A stretch of 64,000 nucleotides of DNA from Pseudomonas borbori (GCF_900115555.1 NZ_FOWX01000020.1:1-64000); one strand, 5' to 3'; counted from the first letter of the stretch, positions 20,788-29,990 are shown. Numbers and translations are program-made. Notes: a model not told the origin generated them from the letters alone.

Positions 20788-20816
20788 TTGACAGCCCTAA
20801 ATATACCTTTAATACT
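20788..20816 (+). promoter_or_regulatory. Promoter of the gmtYZX operon
   Basis: A perfect -35 TTGACA (20788-20793) is followed after 17 bases by AATACT (20811-20816, four of six -10 bases). The gmtY ATG follows 28 bases later, with GAGGTGAGG as ribosome-binding site. It lies just after the terminator, giving the island its own transcription start. Confidence 0.6.
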
Positions 20817-20844
20817 ACTTGCATGATGAGGTGAGGATCGTTCG

Positions 20845-22314
20845 ATGCCGGCAGTGGATACCTATGCGAAGGTCGTGGTCGATGACTCAGGATTTCGTAG
20901 CGAAATTCCTGTCTTGCTGACCGAGAAAGGGGTTGTCCAGCCACTACTTGACTATCTGCTGAATAAGCAAACCGAACGCGGCCAGCACTGGCAGCGCCAC
21001 GTGGTCAGTGCGGCGAAGATGCTGCTTGAGTACATGGAGGTCAATCAGCACAACTTTTCAGATCCCGTCACGCTGTTTCAGTCATTCGCAGCCCGGCTCT
21101 TTACCGGCACCATTGGCGATGACGGCCTTGATCCATCAGGCCTCTATTGGATACCTTCCAGTACCGCAATGGCCAATCGGCACCTCAATGCCCTCAAGGG
21201 GCTGACTGATTACCTGGCCGATCACCAGGGCGTTCAGCACATGAACCCCTTAGTTAAGGCCAGCAGTTATGATCAGCGCCTGAACTACGCCGCTTGGTAT
21301 CGCCGCAACCAAAACGATTTTCTCGGGCACATTAAAGACAAGACAGTCAACGAAACGGTCAGAACAGCCCGCAACGTCAGGGGCCGGCGCGCATTGAGCA
21401 AGGCCGACGACGATGCTGTTGCCTTTCCCGAGCAGTTGTTCGAGCGTTTCTTCCTAGAGGGGCTGGGCGGCGCTCAGGATCGGCGCTGCGCCGTCCGCGA
21501 CCAACTCATTACGATCCTGATGCACGGCGCTGGCGTGCGAGAAAGCGAGCCCCTGCACCTTTGGGTACAGGATGTGCTGATCGACCCGCATGATCCGACT
21601 AAGGTCATCGTCCGTATCTACCACCCCGAAGAGGGCAAGGCGCCGGACGGTTGGAGAAGTCGAACAGGAAAGACCAATCGCTCGGCCTATCTGCGGGAAG
21701 TTCATGCCCTTGCGCCGCGCAATCGGCTCAGAGGCACCCACAACGTGGGCTGGAAAGGTCGACAGCATGACCACCAGCGCGACCACTACATTCAGATGCA
21801 TTGGTTTCCAGTCGACTTTGGCCGTCTGTTCCGAAAGCTGTGGCGCGAGCATCTGCACTACCTTTCCAGCATTGAACGCCATCACCCCTATGCTTTTGTC
21901 TCCTATGAGAAACGCACCTTGGGGCGGCCTTACACCCTGAATGCTTTCAACAAGAACTACGTTGCCGCGCTGGCCCGCCTGGGGCTGAGCGCCGCCAAGG
22001 TCGAGGGGCGTTCGCCCCATGGCCACCGCCATGCCTATGGCCGCCGACTGACCCGCGCTGGTGTTGACCCCGTGATGCGCAAGAAGGCGCTGCACCATTC
22101 ATCGCTAGAGTCCCAGGCCGTCTATACCGCTCCCGGCATAGCCGATGTCAGCCAATCGCTGGAGCAGGCGAGCGGGCGATTGGATGAGCTTTCAACGGAG
22201 GGTCGGATTATCCAGCCCTTCAGCAACTGGGACGAACTGGTGAATACCGGATTCGAAGACATTGACCCACGGGGCCTGCTGTCGGGGCCACATGCAAAAC
22301 TCGGGAGGCGCTGA
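20845..22314 (+). CDS. gmtY: Gamma-mobile-trio tyrosine recombinase GmtY
   Basis: The 489-residue protein carries a C-terminal tyrosine-recombinase domain: Arg232 in GAGVRESEPL, His392-x2-Arg395 in PHGHRHAYGRRL, His417/His418 in ALHHSSLESQAVYT, and Tyr427 as probable nucleophile. It should cleave and join the island ends through a covalent 3'-phosphotyrosine. It is the first gene of the trio (VPA1270-type in Vibrio parahaemolyticus nomenclature, from memory). It is the gene nearest the left inverted repeat, and its stop is two bases before the next ATG. Confidence 0.85.
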   Translation: MPAVDTYAKVVVDDSGFRSEIPVLLTEKGVVQPLLDYLLNKQTERGQHWQRHVVSAAKMLLEYMEVNQHNFSDPVTLFQSFAARLFTGTIGDDGLDPSGLYWIPSSTAMANRHLNALKGLTDYLADHQGVQHMNPLVKASSYDQRLNYAAWYRRNQNDFLGHIKDKTVNETVRTARNVRGRRALSKADDDAVAFPEQLFERFFLEGLGGAQDRRCAVRDQLITILMHGAGVRESEPLHLWVQDVLIDPHDPTKVIVRIYHPEEGKAPDGWRSRTGKTNRSAYLREVHALAPRNRLRGTHNVGWKGRQHDHQRDHYIQMHWFPVDFGRLFRKLWREHLHYLSSIERHHPYAFVSYEKRTLGRPYTLNAFNKNYVAALARLGLSAAKVEGRSPHGHRHAYGRRLTRAGVDPVMRKKALHHSSLESQAVYTAPGIADVSQSLEQASGRLDELSTEGRIIQPFSNWDELVNTGFEDIDPRGLLSGPHAKLGRR

Positions 22315-22316
22315 CC

Positions 22317-24947
22317 ATGCCAGCAAAGGGAAATAAGAACAATGGCCGCACTACTGATCTAACCTTTGCCTGGCTGACGCAGGATCAGGGCGCGGATTGG
22401 GAGAAATGGCGCACGCTCATGGCGGGGTGGATGGCGGTTCAGCATCAATCCGTTGACTTGAAATTGGGCGCGCTGGTTATCCTTGTATTGCGCTATCTGC
22501 CCAAGGTGCCCAACGGGCACCAGCCTGCCGGGTTGTTTCTGGCGGATAAGAATGGGACGCTGCCCGACCTCGTGGGCATGATTGGCGAAACCCGAAACGG
22601 TGCGCAGGCTGTCAAGACACAGAACTACATCGTCGCTTTCATCGACTGGGTGATTGAGCAGCACTTCAGCGAACCGAACGACCGGGGCCGGATGCTACCG
22701 GTAGTGGACAACCCCTTCGATAAGGCCAGCAAGAAGGGCTTGAGCACCACGGAATCGGTGCATAACCCGCTGCCCTATGCCTACATCAAGGAGTTGCGCG
22801 GCATCCTCTGCCCGCAACCCTTTGGCGACTTCCGCGACTGGGCCTGGGCGCAACAGGCTAGCGGCCAGGAGCGGTCTAATGGAAGAACTGCTGGCGTAAC
22901 CGGCGACTGGTTCGAGGTCGATCCAGCCCTGATCGACCCCGCCGACCGTGACTGCGTATGGCGCACCCGCACCGTGCATCGATACATGGCTGGGACAGGT
23001 AATCGGGCGGTCGAAATCCACGAACTCTGGTCGCCTGCGCGCGCCATGGCCCTGCTGCTCAAGCTGCATCTGCCGCTGCGCACCTATCAGGTGCGCTTTC
23101 TCGACTCGGGCGAAGTCGATACCTGGCGCTACGAAAAAGGCGAATGGGTGCTCAACCAGCAGCACCCGCTCAAGAACGGCAACGAGAAGAACCCCTGGAA
23201 GCGGGGTGTGTTCTGCCGTATTCGCAGCGCCGACATTGGCGAGATCATGACCGGGCTGTACATCAACACCAACAAGACCGCTGACCAGAACAAGGACGAG
23301 CGCGAGCGCGGCTACACCATCCCCTGGCAGCACGCCGAAGTGCTGCACTGGCTGGAGAAGCTGCGCAACTGGCAGGAGAAATACAATCCGATTGACTCGC
23401 CGACGCCCTGCACCGAACTGGAAGCCAAGCATTTCGGCAGACCCAAGTCGGAACAGCAAAAACGCGAGATGGGTGCCATCTGCTTCCTGTTCCGCGATGC
23501 CAGCGCAAAGGGCCATGAGCGCGACAAGCCTTTTCAGCCGCAGCAACTCAGTGTGCTCTGGTATCGCCTGCTAAGTACCTTGGAAGACCGGGTGGCGGCG
23601 CGCGGGCAGATGCTCAGCGACGGCTCGCAGCTGCGTTTCGTGCAGCCGTACCCGGACGACTACCGCTCCCAAAAAAAGGGCACCGAGTTCCCCCTGCACA
23701 GCCTGCGGGTTTCCCTGCTGACCTGTTACGCGATGGAAGGCCAGGTGCCCATGCCGGTGCTGTCCAAGCTGCTCGCCGGGCATTCGCGGCTGCTGATGAC
23801 GCTGTACTACACTAAGCCGACGCCGGCCATGATGACCCAGGCGCTGGATGCGGCGACTGTGAAGGTGGATGCCGCCCAAGGCGAGACCTTGCGCACCTTC
23901 TTGCGCGATGCCGACCTACGCCAGATCACCTGCAAGGTTGCCTACCGTGACGAAGCCTCGCTGCAAGCGGCGTTGGCGAACCGCAATCCCATCGGCTGGG
24001 AGCATCGCCACGTAGGCCTGTGCCTGGTCGGCGGCAACAGCGCCAAGTCTGACGAATCGGGCAGCGTCGGTGGCTGCTGGAACGGAGGCGAGTTCATTCG
24101 TAGTTTGGGGAGTGCCGGGAGTCAATACGGCCCCGTCCCCAATGGCCCCGAGAACTGTGTGCGCTGCCGCTGGTTAGTCACCGATGCGCGCTATCTGGAT
24201 GCGTTGCGGGCGCACTTCAACACCATCAGCTACAAGGCGTCCCTGGCCGTCAACCTGGCCATTGAACATGAGCAGGCGCGGGACGACTTGCTCGATGCGC
24301 GTTATATAGCCACGGAACAGGGCCGGCCCTTCCTCCAGCAGAATGATTTGCAGGAGGCCGAGCGGCGCTACGAGAAGCAGATCGTTCTCGCCGACCAGTA
24401 TGCCAAGGATCTGGTGGCCTGCTTCCAGTTGATCGGTCGCCTCATCGCCATCGAGGAAGGCCGCGCTGAAGACGACAAGGCCACCAAACTGGTGGCCGTG
24501 GGCAGCATGCAGGACATCCATCAGCCGATCAGCTTCATCGAAACCCGGTCGGAGTTGCTGCAACTGGCGCAAATCTGTGAAGACGCCGAGATCTACCCCG
24601 ATCTGGCCGATGACCTGCGCAAGACGCCGGCCATCGAAAAACGCTCGCGGGCGCTCAACAACTTGCTGATGCGCAATGGCTACAGCCCCGTCTTCATGCA
24701 GATGGACGAGCGCATGCAGTTGATCGCCGGCAACGCCATGCTGCGGGCGATGGCGCGCCAAGCCTCGCCCAACGACCAACTGGAAGGTTTCAGCTACGTC
24801 GTCGGGGTAATTGAAGCCGGCCAACATCTGAAGCTGCTCCCAGACGGCATCAAGTCCCTTGAAGAGGTCTACCAAGGCCCGGTGATCAAGCTGTCCGATC
24901 TGATCGCCACTTCCGCGAAAGCCGTTCGGGAGTTGAACCATGATTGA
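22317..24947 (+). CDS. gmtZ: Gamma-mobile-trio integrase-like protein GmtZ (VPA1269 family)
   Basis: This 876-residue protein is the second trio member. The region of about residues 225-500 has a tyrosine-recombinase-like signature: Arg230 in NRAVEI, His461-x2-Arg464 in HSLRVSLLTCYAMEGQ, His489 in LLAGHSRLLMTLYY, and Tyr497/Tyr498. A CRW cysteine and a long helical C-terminal part follow (about 640-876), perhaps for partner or DNA binding. Its stop overlaps the gmtX start by eight bases. Whether it is catalytic or an accessory in a heteromeric recombinase is not established here. Confidence 0.82.
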   Translation: MPAKGNKNNGRTTDLTFAWLTQDQGADWEKWRTLMAGWMAVQHQSVDLKLGALVILVLRYLPKVPNGHQPAGLFLADKNGTLPDLVGMIGETRNGAQAVKTQNYIVAFIDWVIEQHFSEPNDRGRMLPVVDNPFDKASKKGLSTTESVHNPLPYAYIKELRGILCPQPFGDFRDWAWAQQASGQERSNGRTAGVTGDWFEVDPALIDPADRDCVWRTRTVHRYMAGTGNRAVEIHELWSPARAMALLLKLHLPLRTYQVRFLDSGEVDTWRYEKGEWVLNQQHPLKNGNEKNPWKRGVFCRIRSADIGEIMTGLYINTNKTADQNKDERERGYTIPWQHAEVLHWLEKLRNWQEKYNPIDSPTPCTELEAKHFGRPKSEQQKREMGAICFLFRDASAKGHERDKPFQPQQLSVLWYRLLSTLEDRVAARGQMLSDGSQLRFVQPYPDDYRSQKKGTEFPLHSLRVSLLTCYAMEGQVPMPVLSKLLAGHSRLLMTLYYTKPTPAMMTQALDAATVKVDAAQGETLRTFLRDADLRQITCKVAYRDEASLQAALANRNPIGWEHRHVGLCLVGGNSAKSDESGSVGGCWNGGEFIRSLGSAGSQYGPVPNGPENCVRCRWLVTDARYLDALRAHFNTISYKASLAVNLAIEHEQARDDLLDARYIATEQGRPFLQQNDLQEAERRYEKQIVLADQYAKDLVACFQLIGRLIAIEEGRAEDDKATKLVAVGSMQDIHQPISFIETRSELLQLAQICEDAEIYPDLADDLRKTPAIEKRSRALNNLLMRNGYSPVFMQMDERMQLIAGNAMLRAMARQASPNDQLEGFSYVVGVIEAGQHLKLLPDGIKSLEEVYQGPVIKLSDLIATSAKAVRELNHD

Positions 24948-25602
24948 TGCTCAGTCGATCTTTGAAGACCTCAAGGAACAGGCTTCAACGCGGCAGGCCA
25001 AGTCGCTGACGGCGCTTAATGACGTGCTGAAGGCGCAGTATGCCGCTGGCGAGCGCAACTTCTCGATTGCAGAGATTGCGCGCCTTTCAGCCGGGCGGGG
25101 CGGCCCCAGTGCCCAGACCATTCGTAACAAGACGGGGCAGGTCTTCCGTCAGCTCATTGAGGCGTGGGCCGCCCAAGCCGGGGCGTCGATGAAAGCCCCT
25201 ATCAATCCGCTGGCCAAAGCAAACCGGGTTCCGAAGGACAACGAGTTGCTTGAGCGGATCGCAGACCCAGCATTGCGGGCGCTTTTTGGCCAGATCATTG
25301 CCGAGCGCAACCGCTACCGCAATGAACTCAATATCCTCAAGGCGCACAGCGAATTGATTGTCGATAAGCGCCCGGTGCGGCAATTCGAGCAGACCTCAGA
25401 GAACGGTGCTGTGCAGCTATTGCCCGCACTGAACCTCAACGATATGGAGATCGATGCGCTGAAGGCAGCTGTTTCGGATGAGTTCTTCCAACAGCGGGAG
25501 TGGACTGTCAATGCTGCCGGCCAGGTCAAGGACGAAAACAGACGCGAGATTTACAAACATGGCTATGTGAATGCCATTAAGAAGGTTCTCAAGGAAGTCT
25601 AA
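24940..25602 (+). CDS. gmtX: Gamma-mobile-trio protein GmtX (VPA1268 family)
   Basis: The 220-residue third trio member begins inside the end of gmtZ. Its N-terminal region has a helix-turn-helix-like stretch (FSIAEIARLSAGRGGPSAQTIRNKTGQVFRQ, read from residue 30 on), and the middle is charged and helical (LFGQIIAERNRYRNELNILKA). The plan is reminiscent of small DNA-binding partners of tyrosine recombinases in Tn554-type elements; that comparison is mine. It is followed after only two bases by the next gene. Confidence 0.8.
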   Translation: MIDAQSIFEDLKEQASTRQAKSLTALNDVLKAQYAAGERNFSIAEIARLSAGRGGPSAQTIRNKTGQVFRQLIEAWAAQAGASMKAPINPLAKANRVPKDNELLERIADPALRALFGQIIAERNRYRNELNILKAHSELIVDKRPVRQFEQTSENGAVQLLPALNLNDMEIDALKAAVSDEFFQQREWTVNAAGQVKDENRREIYKHGYVNAIKKVLKEV

Positions 25603-25604
25603 CC

Positions 25605-26042
25605 ATGGCTAACGGACAGCAGGCAGCCGAACAGAATCTGGCTGCATTCATCGCCTGGTCGGTATCGAAGTCGGACGATGACTTTCGTGAGTACGTCCAC
25701 CGAGGCAAGCTAAAACGCTCAGAAATCGCCGCTGAATGCGCTTTTGGCAAAAGCGCACTGGTGCAGAACCCCTCGATTAAAAACGCACTGGAAACGCTTG
25801 AGGAACGCTTGAGGGGTGCTGGTGTACTGCCCCCGCTGAACGAAGCAATTCAGCTAACACACCAAGAGTCGCCGATGCGCGACCGCGAAGCCAATACGCG
25901 CCGCCAGGACGGCCAGCGCCTGAACTCGCTAGAACAGGAAAACGCGGCCTTACGAGCGGAACTTGCTCATGCCAAAGCCATGCTTGAGCGCTACAAGCTA
26001 CTGTCCTCGTTCATGGAAGAAACCGGACGGATGCCGCGATGA
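25605..26042 (+). CDS. VPA1267-like small coiled-coil protein of the GMT operon
   Basis: The 145-residue protein has an N-terminal possible helix-turn-helix (LKRSEIAAECAFGKSALVQ). A C-terminal leucine-heptad coiled coil follows (LNSLEQENAALRAELAHAKAM, about 105-130). It sits two bases after gmtX and its stop overlaps the helicase ATG (ATGA). I recall a small VPA1267 family following the trio and assign it tentatively on position and length. A DNA-binding accessory role in transposition, or control of it, is a plausible inference. Confidence 0.55.
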   Translation: MANGQQAAEQNLAAFIAWSVSKSDDDFREYVHRGKLKRSEIAAECAFGKSALVQNPSIKNALETLEERLRGAGVLPPLNEAIQLTHQESPMRDREANTRRQDGQRLNSLEQENAALRAELAHAKAMLERYKLLSSFMEETGRMPR

Positions 26043-28333
26043 ATGCTCCTGCGCCCAATCTACTGACAGCCACCGTTCGCATCACTCGCATGCGCTCTAA
26101 AAGCCGCCAAGGCTGCATTGCATTCGGCCATCGTATTGACTTAACGACGGGCATCAACGACCGCGCCAGTGCGCTGGTAATCAGCGTGCCGGCTGCCATT
26201 GCGGAGCCCGCGAATATCATTGTTGGGTGCATCTACGAGGTCTATGGCGAAGCGCATACCATCCAGCGCACCCATGGCTCCTTCACCGTGTCGGAAACCC
26301 AGGTAGAGGCGCAGGATGTTCGCCTAGTTCGTCCCTCTGGCAGTCAATTGATTCAGTGGCTGGCCGACAATGCCAAAGGCATCGGTGAAGTAAAAGCCAC
26401 AAAGCTATGGGATACATTGGGTGAGCGCTTGTATGAGGTGCTTGATAGCGCAGAGCACTCAGCCATCGAGGGGCTCATCCCGACTCTTGAAGTCCGTGCC
26501 GCCCTGTTCAAAAAATGGACTGAGAATGGCGACGCCAAGACGCTGCGCTTCGTACAGGAATGCAACATACCGCTGGATCTGGCCCGCAAAGCCATCAAGT
26601 TTCACAAAAAGAACACTATCACTGCCCTGACCGAAGACCCCTACCGGCTGCTGTCTTTCGAGGGCAGTTGGCAGCGCGTTGACGGCATCGCCCGAGACAA
26701 GTTCCACGTTGCACTGGACGACCCACGTAGGCTGGCCGCTGCACTGGAAGAGGCGTTGTACCGAGTGGCCGAGAAAGGCCATACCTGCGCCACCCTGAAT
26801 GACCTGCAAGATACAGTTGGCCGGCTGGTCAAGCCCTATCGGGCACCCGAGGCGGCGCTGGCAAAGGCGTTGCTTCAGGGGAATAAAACCGGCCAGTTCG
26901 TCAGCCGCGAAACCGCCAACGGCGACCTGATGCTGCACGCGCCAGGCACTTTCCTAATGGAGCGTAAGTGCGCCGAGTTCATCCACGAGCTGTTGCGTAA
27001 CCCCGAAACTCAGCAGCCGTTATTCCCGACCGATATTGACGCCGTAATTGGCGAGTTCGAGCGCACAGAGCGGTTGCACTTGGGCATCCCAGCCTTTGCG
27101 CTGAACGACGCCCAGCGGGCAGCGGTCAGGACTTCCTTTGAAAACCGCTTCAGCATAATCACTGGCGGTGCTGGTGTTGGTAAAACCACGGTGCTTAAGG
27201 CTCTTTACCGAGCGCTTGACACCTTGGGCCGACCCCGCTTCCAAATGGCCCTTTCGGGCCGTGCAACGGCCCGAATGATGGAAGCGACCCAGCAGGAGGC
27301 CACGACCATTGCGGGTTTCCTGAAACGTGTCAGCGCCGAGGAAATGGGGCCTGCGCCAATCATCGTTATCGACGAAGCCTCAATGCTTGATCTGGTGACC
27401 TTCCACCGGCTGGTCTGCAAGCTGCCTGCCGGCACCCACTTGATCCTGGTGGGCGACCCTTATCAGCTTCCGCCGATTGGCGCGGGCCTTGTACTTCATG
27501 TGCTGTGCGATCTTTCGAGCATGCCGGTTACGCGGCTCACCGAGGTCAAGCGCCAGGCCAAGGAGTCGGCCATTCCTGCGGCATCCTTAGCGATCCGCGA
27601 GGGGCGGTGGCCGGCATTCTCAGCGGATGCAGCGGGCGAGGTCGTGTTCCTACCTTGCGCCGACGACCAGATCATCCCGACCGTTATCGAGCTGTACGAG
27701 CGGGATCGCGACAATACCCAGATTCTTGGTGCCACCCGTTCATGCGAATTCGCCGGGGTGGAGACCCTGAACCGGGCCTGCCATGTGCGCTACACCGGCC
27801 AGGGGCGGCATCTGATGGCTACCAACCCGGAAACCGGCGAGATCGAAGCCACAGGCTTCTGCGAGGGCGATCTGCTGCTATACACCGCCAACAACTGGGA
27901 TCGGAACCTGCAAAACGGCTGCTTGGGCAAACTTACTGATATTTTCGACCGGCCACAAACGGTCAACCTGGGCGACGATGAGAATCCCGACATGCGAATC
28001 GCCTTGGGCCGTGCCATCTACGAGGGGGTCGAGCACTATGTCCTCGACAGCGATGTGGATGTGATGCATCACGCTTTCGCGATCACGGTTCATAAAAGCC
28101 AGGGCAGTCAGTTTAAGCGAGTGATCGTGCCGGTACGAAAGTCGCGGGTGCTTGATCGCACCTTCGTCTACACAGCTGTCACGCGGGCGCAGATGCAGGT
28201 GATCCTCGTGGGGAATGCCGATGCGGTAAGAGAAGCTGTTGCGCTACCGCCGAAGGCATTTGGCCGGCAGGTTGGGCTAACCGAGATGCTGAATGCGAAA
28301 TTGCATCTGACTCGACCGCCCATTTGCATGTGA
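26039..28333 (+). CDS. RecD2-like SF1B DNA helicase
   Basis: The 764-residue protein has a RecD2 plan. An N-terminal OB-like part precedes helix-hairpin-helix-type segments (about 100-160, including GIGEVKATKLW). Next come Walker A GGAGVGKTT with Lys382, Walker B VIDEASM, motif III GDPYQLPPIG, and C-terminal VHKSQGSQF and YTAVTRAQ motifs. It should be a 5'-to-3' ATP-driven helicase. It closes the trio operon through a 4-base overlap, which suggests a job in processing or replicating the mobilised DNA. A defence function, as for some helicases carried on islands, cannot be excluded. Confidence 0.88.
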   Translation: MNAPAPNLLTATVRITRMRSKSRQGCIAFGHRIDLTTGINDRASALVISVPAAIAEPANIIVGCIYEVYGEAHTIQRTHGSFTVSETQVEAQDVRLVRPSGSQLIQWLADNAKGIGEVKATKLWDTLGERLYEVLDSAEHSAIEGLIPTLEVRAALFKKWTENGDAKTLRFVQECNIPLDLARKAIKFHKKNTITALTEDPYRLLSFEGSWQRVDGIARDKFHVALDDPRRLAAALEEALYRVAEKGHTCATLNDLQDTVGRLVKPYRAPEAALAKALLQGNKTGQFVSRETANGDLMLHAPGTFLMERKCAEFIHELLRNPETQQPLFPTDIDAVIGEFERTERLHLGIPAFALNDAQRAAVRTSFENRFSIITGGAGVGKTTVLKALYRALDTLGRPRFQMALSGRATARMMEATQQEATTIAGFLKRVSAEEMGPAPIIVIDEASMLDLVTFHRLVCKLPAGTHLILVGDPYQLPPIGAGLVLHVLCDLSSMPVTRLTEVKRQAKESAIPAASLAIREGRWPAFSADAAGEVVFLPCADDQIIPTVIELYERDRDNTQILGATRSCEFAGVETLNRACHVRYTGQGRHLMATNPETGEIEATGFCEGDLLLYTANNWDRNLQNGCLGKLTDIFDRPQTVNLGDDENPDMRIALGRAIYEGVEHYVLDSDVDVMHHAFAITVHKSQGSQFKRVIVPVRKSRVLDRTFVYTAVTRAQMQVILVGNADAVREAVALPPKAFGRQVGLTEMLNAKLHLTRPPICM

Positions 28334-28405
28334 ATCGCCCCTGATTTCGTAGACGCCACGACCGACCCGTAACTGCCGGTGGAAAAGGCAGGAGCCGGCC
28401 AGAAA

Positions 28406-28447
28406 CGGTCGGTCGATCAGTAGCAAATAAATCGGTCACCTTTTCCG
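28406..28447 (+). repeat. Left arm of the inverted repeat enclosing the cargo block
   Basis: The words AGTAGCAAATAAATC and CACCTTTTCCG, preceded by CGGTCGGT, recur in inverted orientation at 31170-31207. The two copies differ by a three-base GGT insertion and a small change near CGATC. They flank the whole minus-strand cargo. Confidence 0.75.
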
Positions 28448-28531
28448 GTAGGATCTTGCGTTTTGCCTTCACGAGAGCAATAAGTAAAAGGCAAGTCCTG
28501 CCCCCTATCACTTCCTTTGCTTGCTTGGGGA

Positions 28532-28972
28532 TCATAGGCAGTAATGTTGGATTAGTGCATAGCCAAGTGAGCCGGGGTGATTACCAATATCAAGTGAGCT
28601 TGCTACGCGTTTGTCAAAGTGATTCTTGGATGTACTCTCTAGATAGCCTATATTTTTTTTGCTGCAATTGAGTGATAGCTTATAGACTGATTGTTTGATT
28701 TCGTTTTTTCTAAACATCATGCACATGCTCTTGGCAGATAGTGTGGTGTCATCGCTGCCTTCTAAATTATTGCAGTTTGTCTCGTCGAGGCTGAAGGTTG
28801 CTCGCAACCAGATAATTACTTCTTTAGAGAAAATTCCATTCTTCTCTATTAATATTGTCTCGTAGATGCCCTTGTTTTCAGGTGTACCTTGGAAAGGTTG
28901 CCACTCGTCAGCATATGCGCCTTGAGTTAAGAGGAAAGATATCAAGATTAGAAGCGACTTAGGCGTATGCAT
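28532..28972 (-). CDS. Secreted surface-adhesin-E-like hypothetical protein
   Basis: From the ATG preceded by AAGGA at seven bases, the product has 146 residues with a signal peptide (KSLLILISFLLTQGAYADE). The mature part has paired cysteines and strands in the order of the surface-adhesin-E fold (VIIWLRATFS, SVYKLSLNCSKKNIGYLES, and a terminal ALIQHYCL). It would be periplasmic or outer-membrane associated. The DNA is strikingly AT-rich compared with the chromosome, a sign of recent transfer. It lies 14 bases downstream of another exported-protein gene. Function is unknown. Confidence 0.55.
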   Translation of the reverse strand: MHTPKSLLILISFLLTQGAYADEWQPFQGTPENKGIYETILIEKNGIFSKEVIIWLRATFSLDETNCNNLEGSDDTTLSAKSMCMMFRKNEIKQSVYKLSLNCSKKNIGYLESTSKNHFDKRVASSLDIGNHPGSLGYALIQHYCL

Positions 28973-28986
28973 TATGGGATCCTTAT

Positions 28987-29472
28987 TTATGCAGGAAATA
29001 TGTTGTCGCAAGCTTCTAATGTTATCTTGCTCTCATATAAATAATTCCCTCGCATGTCGTACATTACGTGAAGAAGACTAAATCCATTTTCCATTAAACG
29101 AAGCGTGGCGGGCGTGGTGCAGTTTTGGTTCTTATATAAGGGGGCTACGTATTGATCTCCCCAGGCTTTCAGCCATTGATCAACGCTGCCGAATTTCTTT
29201 AGTGCATTGGTTGTAAGTTGATCGGTGCTTATATTTGCTTGTTTTGCGGCATCGTTGATGGTTTTATCAAAGTCGATGGCGTATTTGTAAAGTATAATCT
29301 TGCGCGGGGAGACCAGTATTGATGTTAGTGATGTAACACTGTCTAGCTGCATGGGTAGCTTTTTAACCAGAGGCTTCAACTCTTCTCTAAGCTGTTCCTC
29401 AGTGAGCTCTGCCAGCGAAAATGCTGGCGATATAAAAAATAGAGTGGAGATGATGGCTGTAAATTTTTTCAT
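28987..29472 (-). CDS. Small exported hypothetical protein of island cargo
   Basis: The 161-residue product begins with a clear signal peptide (MKKFTAIISTLFFISPAFSLA) and continues as a mainly helical protein with two cysteines near the C-terminal end (QNCTTPATLRLMENG and LEACDNIFPA) that could form a disulfide. Codon use and base composition are AT-rich like its downstream partner. The pair is probably an operon of periplasmic proteins. I recognise no family. A toxin-immunity or envelope-defence role is possible, but only by analogy with GMT island cargo. Confidence 0.65.
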   Translation of the reverse strand: MKKFTAIISTLFFISPAFSLAELTEEQLREELKPLVKKLPMQLDSVTSLTSILVSPRKIILYKYAIDFDKTINDAAKQANISTDQLTTNALKKFGSVDQWLKAWGDQYVAPLYKNQNCTTPATLRLMENGFSLLHVMYDMRGNYLYESKITLEACDNIFPA

Positions 29473-29531
29473 TGCTGATTATCTCTAAGCTTGAGATCAT
29501 TATTGGACGCAACCTCCTAGGTAGCAGGGGT

Positions 29532-29990
29532 TTATAAACCAGCCAATGCTGATGTGCCTAACTGTACTGAACCTGCAAATAATGATTTAATAAGCTCAGC
29601 TATGGAGCCTTTTGCGCCTTCACTCACGACACCACGGAGCTGCTCTGCAAAAGGTCGTCGGTCTACTGCCCCATCTACTGCGCTGGGCACGCTTCCTAGC
29701 AGTGTGAATCCTTTAAGTGTAAGTCTGGCTCCCGGAAAGCCGGGGCCGCTCATGGTTCTTAACGAGGGTTCATAGCGGAGAAAACCCTCCTCAACAAGAA
29801 ATGCAATAGAGCTGCTTGCTACCGTAGTAATGACGTCAAAGGCTTCATGCTCGTCATTTGCGTCGTGTGCAGCCTCATAGCCAATTTTTCCAGCATCGAT
29901 ATCTGTTGGAGTTGGGAAAGAGTCATATAGCTTTGCGAGCGTTAGCAAAACTACCCGATTGAAAATTTCAATATTCCTAGGCTGTTCCAT
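29532..29990 (-). CDS. Cytoplasmic hypothetical protein with winged-helix-like N-terminal part
   Basis: The ATG chosen lies 11 bases after GGAGG and gives 152 residues; an upstream TTG would add six residues. The first 105 residues (RVVLLTLAKLYDSFPTPTDI, then VASSSIAFLVEEGFLRYE and a wing-like RTMSGPGFPGARLTLKGFTLLG) resemble a winged helix-turn-helix. The C-terminal end is glycine/alanine-rich and hydrophobic (SLFAGSVQLGTSALAGL). I do not recognise the family. It could be a regulator of the cargo or a sensor or effector module. Confidence 0.5.
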   Translation of the reverse strand: MEQPRNIEIFNRVVLLTLAKLYDSFPTPTDIDAGKIGYEAAHDANDEHEAFDVITTVASSSIAFLVEEGFLRYEPSLRTMSGPGFPGARLTLKGFTLLGSVPSAVDGAVDRRPFAEQLRGVVSEGAKGSIAELIKSLFAGSVQLGTSALAGL

